A stretch of 5,652 bases of DNA from Candidatus Heimdallarchaeota archaeon (GTDB lineage Archaea; Asgardarchaeota; Heimdallarchaeia; JABLTI01): contig JAUVZH010000207.1 of the NCBI GenBank assembly GCA_030602675.1, positions 1 to 5,652 on the forward strand, in the 5' to 3' direction. The notes under the pieces are model-generated. The model was given only the letters and a program-made list of their open reading frames with translations. It was not told the origin of the DNA and made no database searches. Position 1 is the stretch's first letter; every line of letters starts with the position of its first letter. Below are positions 5,085 to 5,652 of this stretch, one piece after another. A program made the translations under genes and the position numbers.

Positions 5085-5588
5085 GTGAAAAAAATATGGG
5101 CACCTTGGCGTATTGAATATATTAAGCAACCAAATAAAGATGATGAGTGTTTTATATGTAAAATTGTTGAAGAACCCTCTGAAAATGACAACAAGAACCT
5201 ATTATTATATCGCGGGAAAAAGGTATTAGTAATGTTAAATTTGTACCCCTATATAACAGGACATTTATTGGTTGCCCCTTATTTGCATACTTCTGAACTT
5301 AACGAAATCTCTGATAAGATAAGTGCTGAAATGTGGAAATTAACAACAAAATCAGTTGAACTTCTAAAAAAAGCAATTAGCCCGCAAGGATTTAATATTG
5401 GTATTAATTTGGGAAAGGAATCAGGAGCAGGATTACTAAGCCATATTCATATCCATATTGTTCCTAGATGGAGCGGTGACACAAATTTCATGCCAATATT
5501 AGCAAATACTCGAGTAATATCACAAGCATTAGAAGAAACTTTTAATGAATTAGCTCAACACAAAGAAATGCTTATTGATGAGGAATAA
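5085..5588 (+). CDS. HIT-family nucleotide hydrolase/phosphorylase, CxxC zinc type
   Basis: This is a cytoplasmic histidine-triad protein of 167 residues from GTG 5085 (170 from TTG 5076; numbering below uses the longer form). It opens with IWAPWRIEYI (7-16), followed by DECFICKIV with C25 and C28, a zinc-binding CxxC. NLYPYITGHLLVAPYLHTSEL (55-75, H71 in the zinc site) and IGINLGKESGAG (108-119) lead to the catalytic triad HIHIHIVPRW (123-132). This architecture matches the Ap4A phosphorylase/hydrolase-like HIT branch, which splits dinucleoside polyphosphates or nucleotide phosphoramidates through a His-nucleotidyl intermediate. All key residues are present. In-frame stops at 5061, 5064 and 5070 exclude an earlier start. 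I prefer GTG 5085 because GAG (5073-5075) lies 9 nt upstream, whereas it touches TTG 5076. The exact substrate cannot be read from the sequence. It may share the HARP-PspC transcript. Confidence 0.92.
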   Translation: MKKIWAPWRIEYIKQPNKDDECFICKIVEEPSENDNKNLLLYRGKKVLVMLNLYPYITGHLLVAPYLHTSELNEISDKISAEMWKLTTKSVELLKKAISPQGFNIGINLGKESGAGLLSHIHIHIVPRWSGDTNFMPILANTRVISQALEETFNELAQHKEMLIDEE

Positions 5589-5636
5589 TTGAAAACTATA
5601 ATTAGTAAATATTAGATGACAGATTAAAGACTATGA

Positions 5637-5652
5637 CTTAGATGGGTCTAAG
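5637..5652. repeat. Inverted repeat at the window edge
   Basis: CTTAGA (5637-5642) and TCTAAG (5647-5652) are perfectly complementary around a TGGG loop, and the repeat may continue past the last base. It lies about 50 nt after the HIT stop codon. It could be a transcription terminator, an operator for the next gene, or chance. Nothing else is seen in 5589-5636. Confidence 0.35.

Noticed and set aside
5060..5116. ATG ATG start just upstream of the HIT gene
   Set aside because: It is in a different frame from HIT and hits a stop within about 20 codons, so it is not the HIT start.
1..5652. CRISPR array, insertion sequence, tRNA or rRNA
   Set aside because: I found no regularly spaced repeats, transposase-like protein, terminal inverted repeats with target duplication, cloverleaf sequence or rRNA-like conserved stretch.

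Overview
The window is AT-rich DNA (roughly 30% GC by eye) from an archaeon. Four things point that way. There is a full-length RNA-free RNase P of the HARP type, the archaeal 'RNA ligase partner' family. There is a minimal ribbon-helix-helix regulator of the kind common in archaea. Ribosome binding sites are of the GGAG/GAGGTGA type, often paired with TTG or GTG starts. Intergenic ends carry T-runs rather than classical hairpin terminators. The first gene resembles the longin/roadblock-like proteins abundant in Asgard archaea, so an Asgard (Heimdall- or Loki-like) source is my best guess. That is an inference; no rRNA or ribosomal protein is present to confirm it.

Layout. Positions 1-161 are a leader region with T-runs and a 9-bp inverted repeat. 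Position 162-989 (+) encodes a TTG-initiated longin-like protein of unknown role. Position 1107-1838 (+) encodes a protein with three TPR repeats followed by a coiled coil. Positions 1839-2117 hold no convincing gene, apart from a doubtful 57-codon ORF, but they end in a GC-richer, hairpin-forming leader. That leader precedes a 48-codon ribbon-helix-helix gene at 2118-2264 (+), which is easy to miss because of its size. Convergent to it, 2342-3895 (-) encodes a solitary member of the L-fucose/L-arabinose isomerase superfamily. A divergent intergenic region (3896-4061) separates it from a rightward cluster: HARP RNase P (4062-4766), a one-helix PspC-domain protein 8 nt downstream (4775-4993), and after about 90 nt a CxxC-type HIT nucleotide hydrolase/phosphorylase (5085-5588). 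The window ends in an inverted repeat cut by its edge.

How the genes fit together. HARP and PspC are almost certainly co-transcribed: the HARP stop codon overlaps the PspC ribosome binding site. HIT may be in the same transcript or have its own promoter. The other genes look like separate transcription units with no obvious shared pathway. I see no mobile element, CRISPR array, tRNA or rRNA. The least explained sequence is the structured leader at 2068-2107 in front of the ribbon-helix-helix gene, a candidate autoregulatory operator or translational switch.
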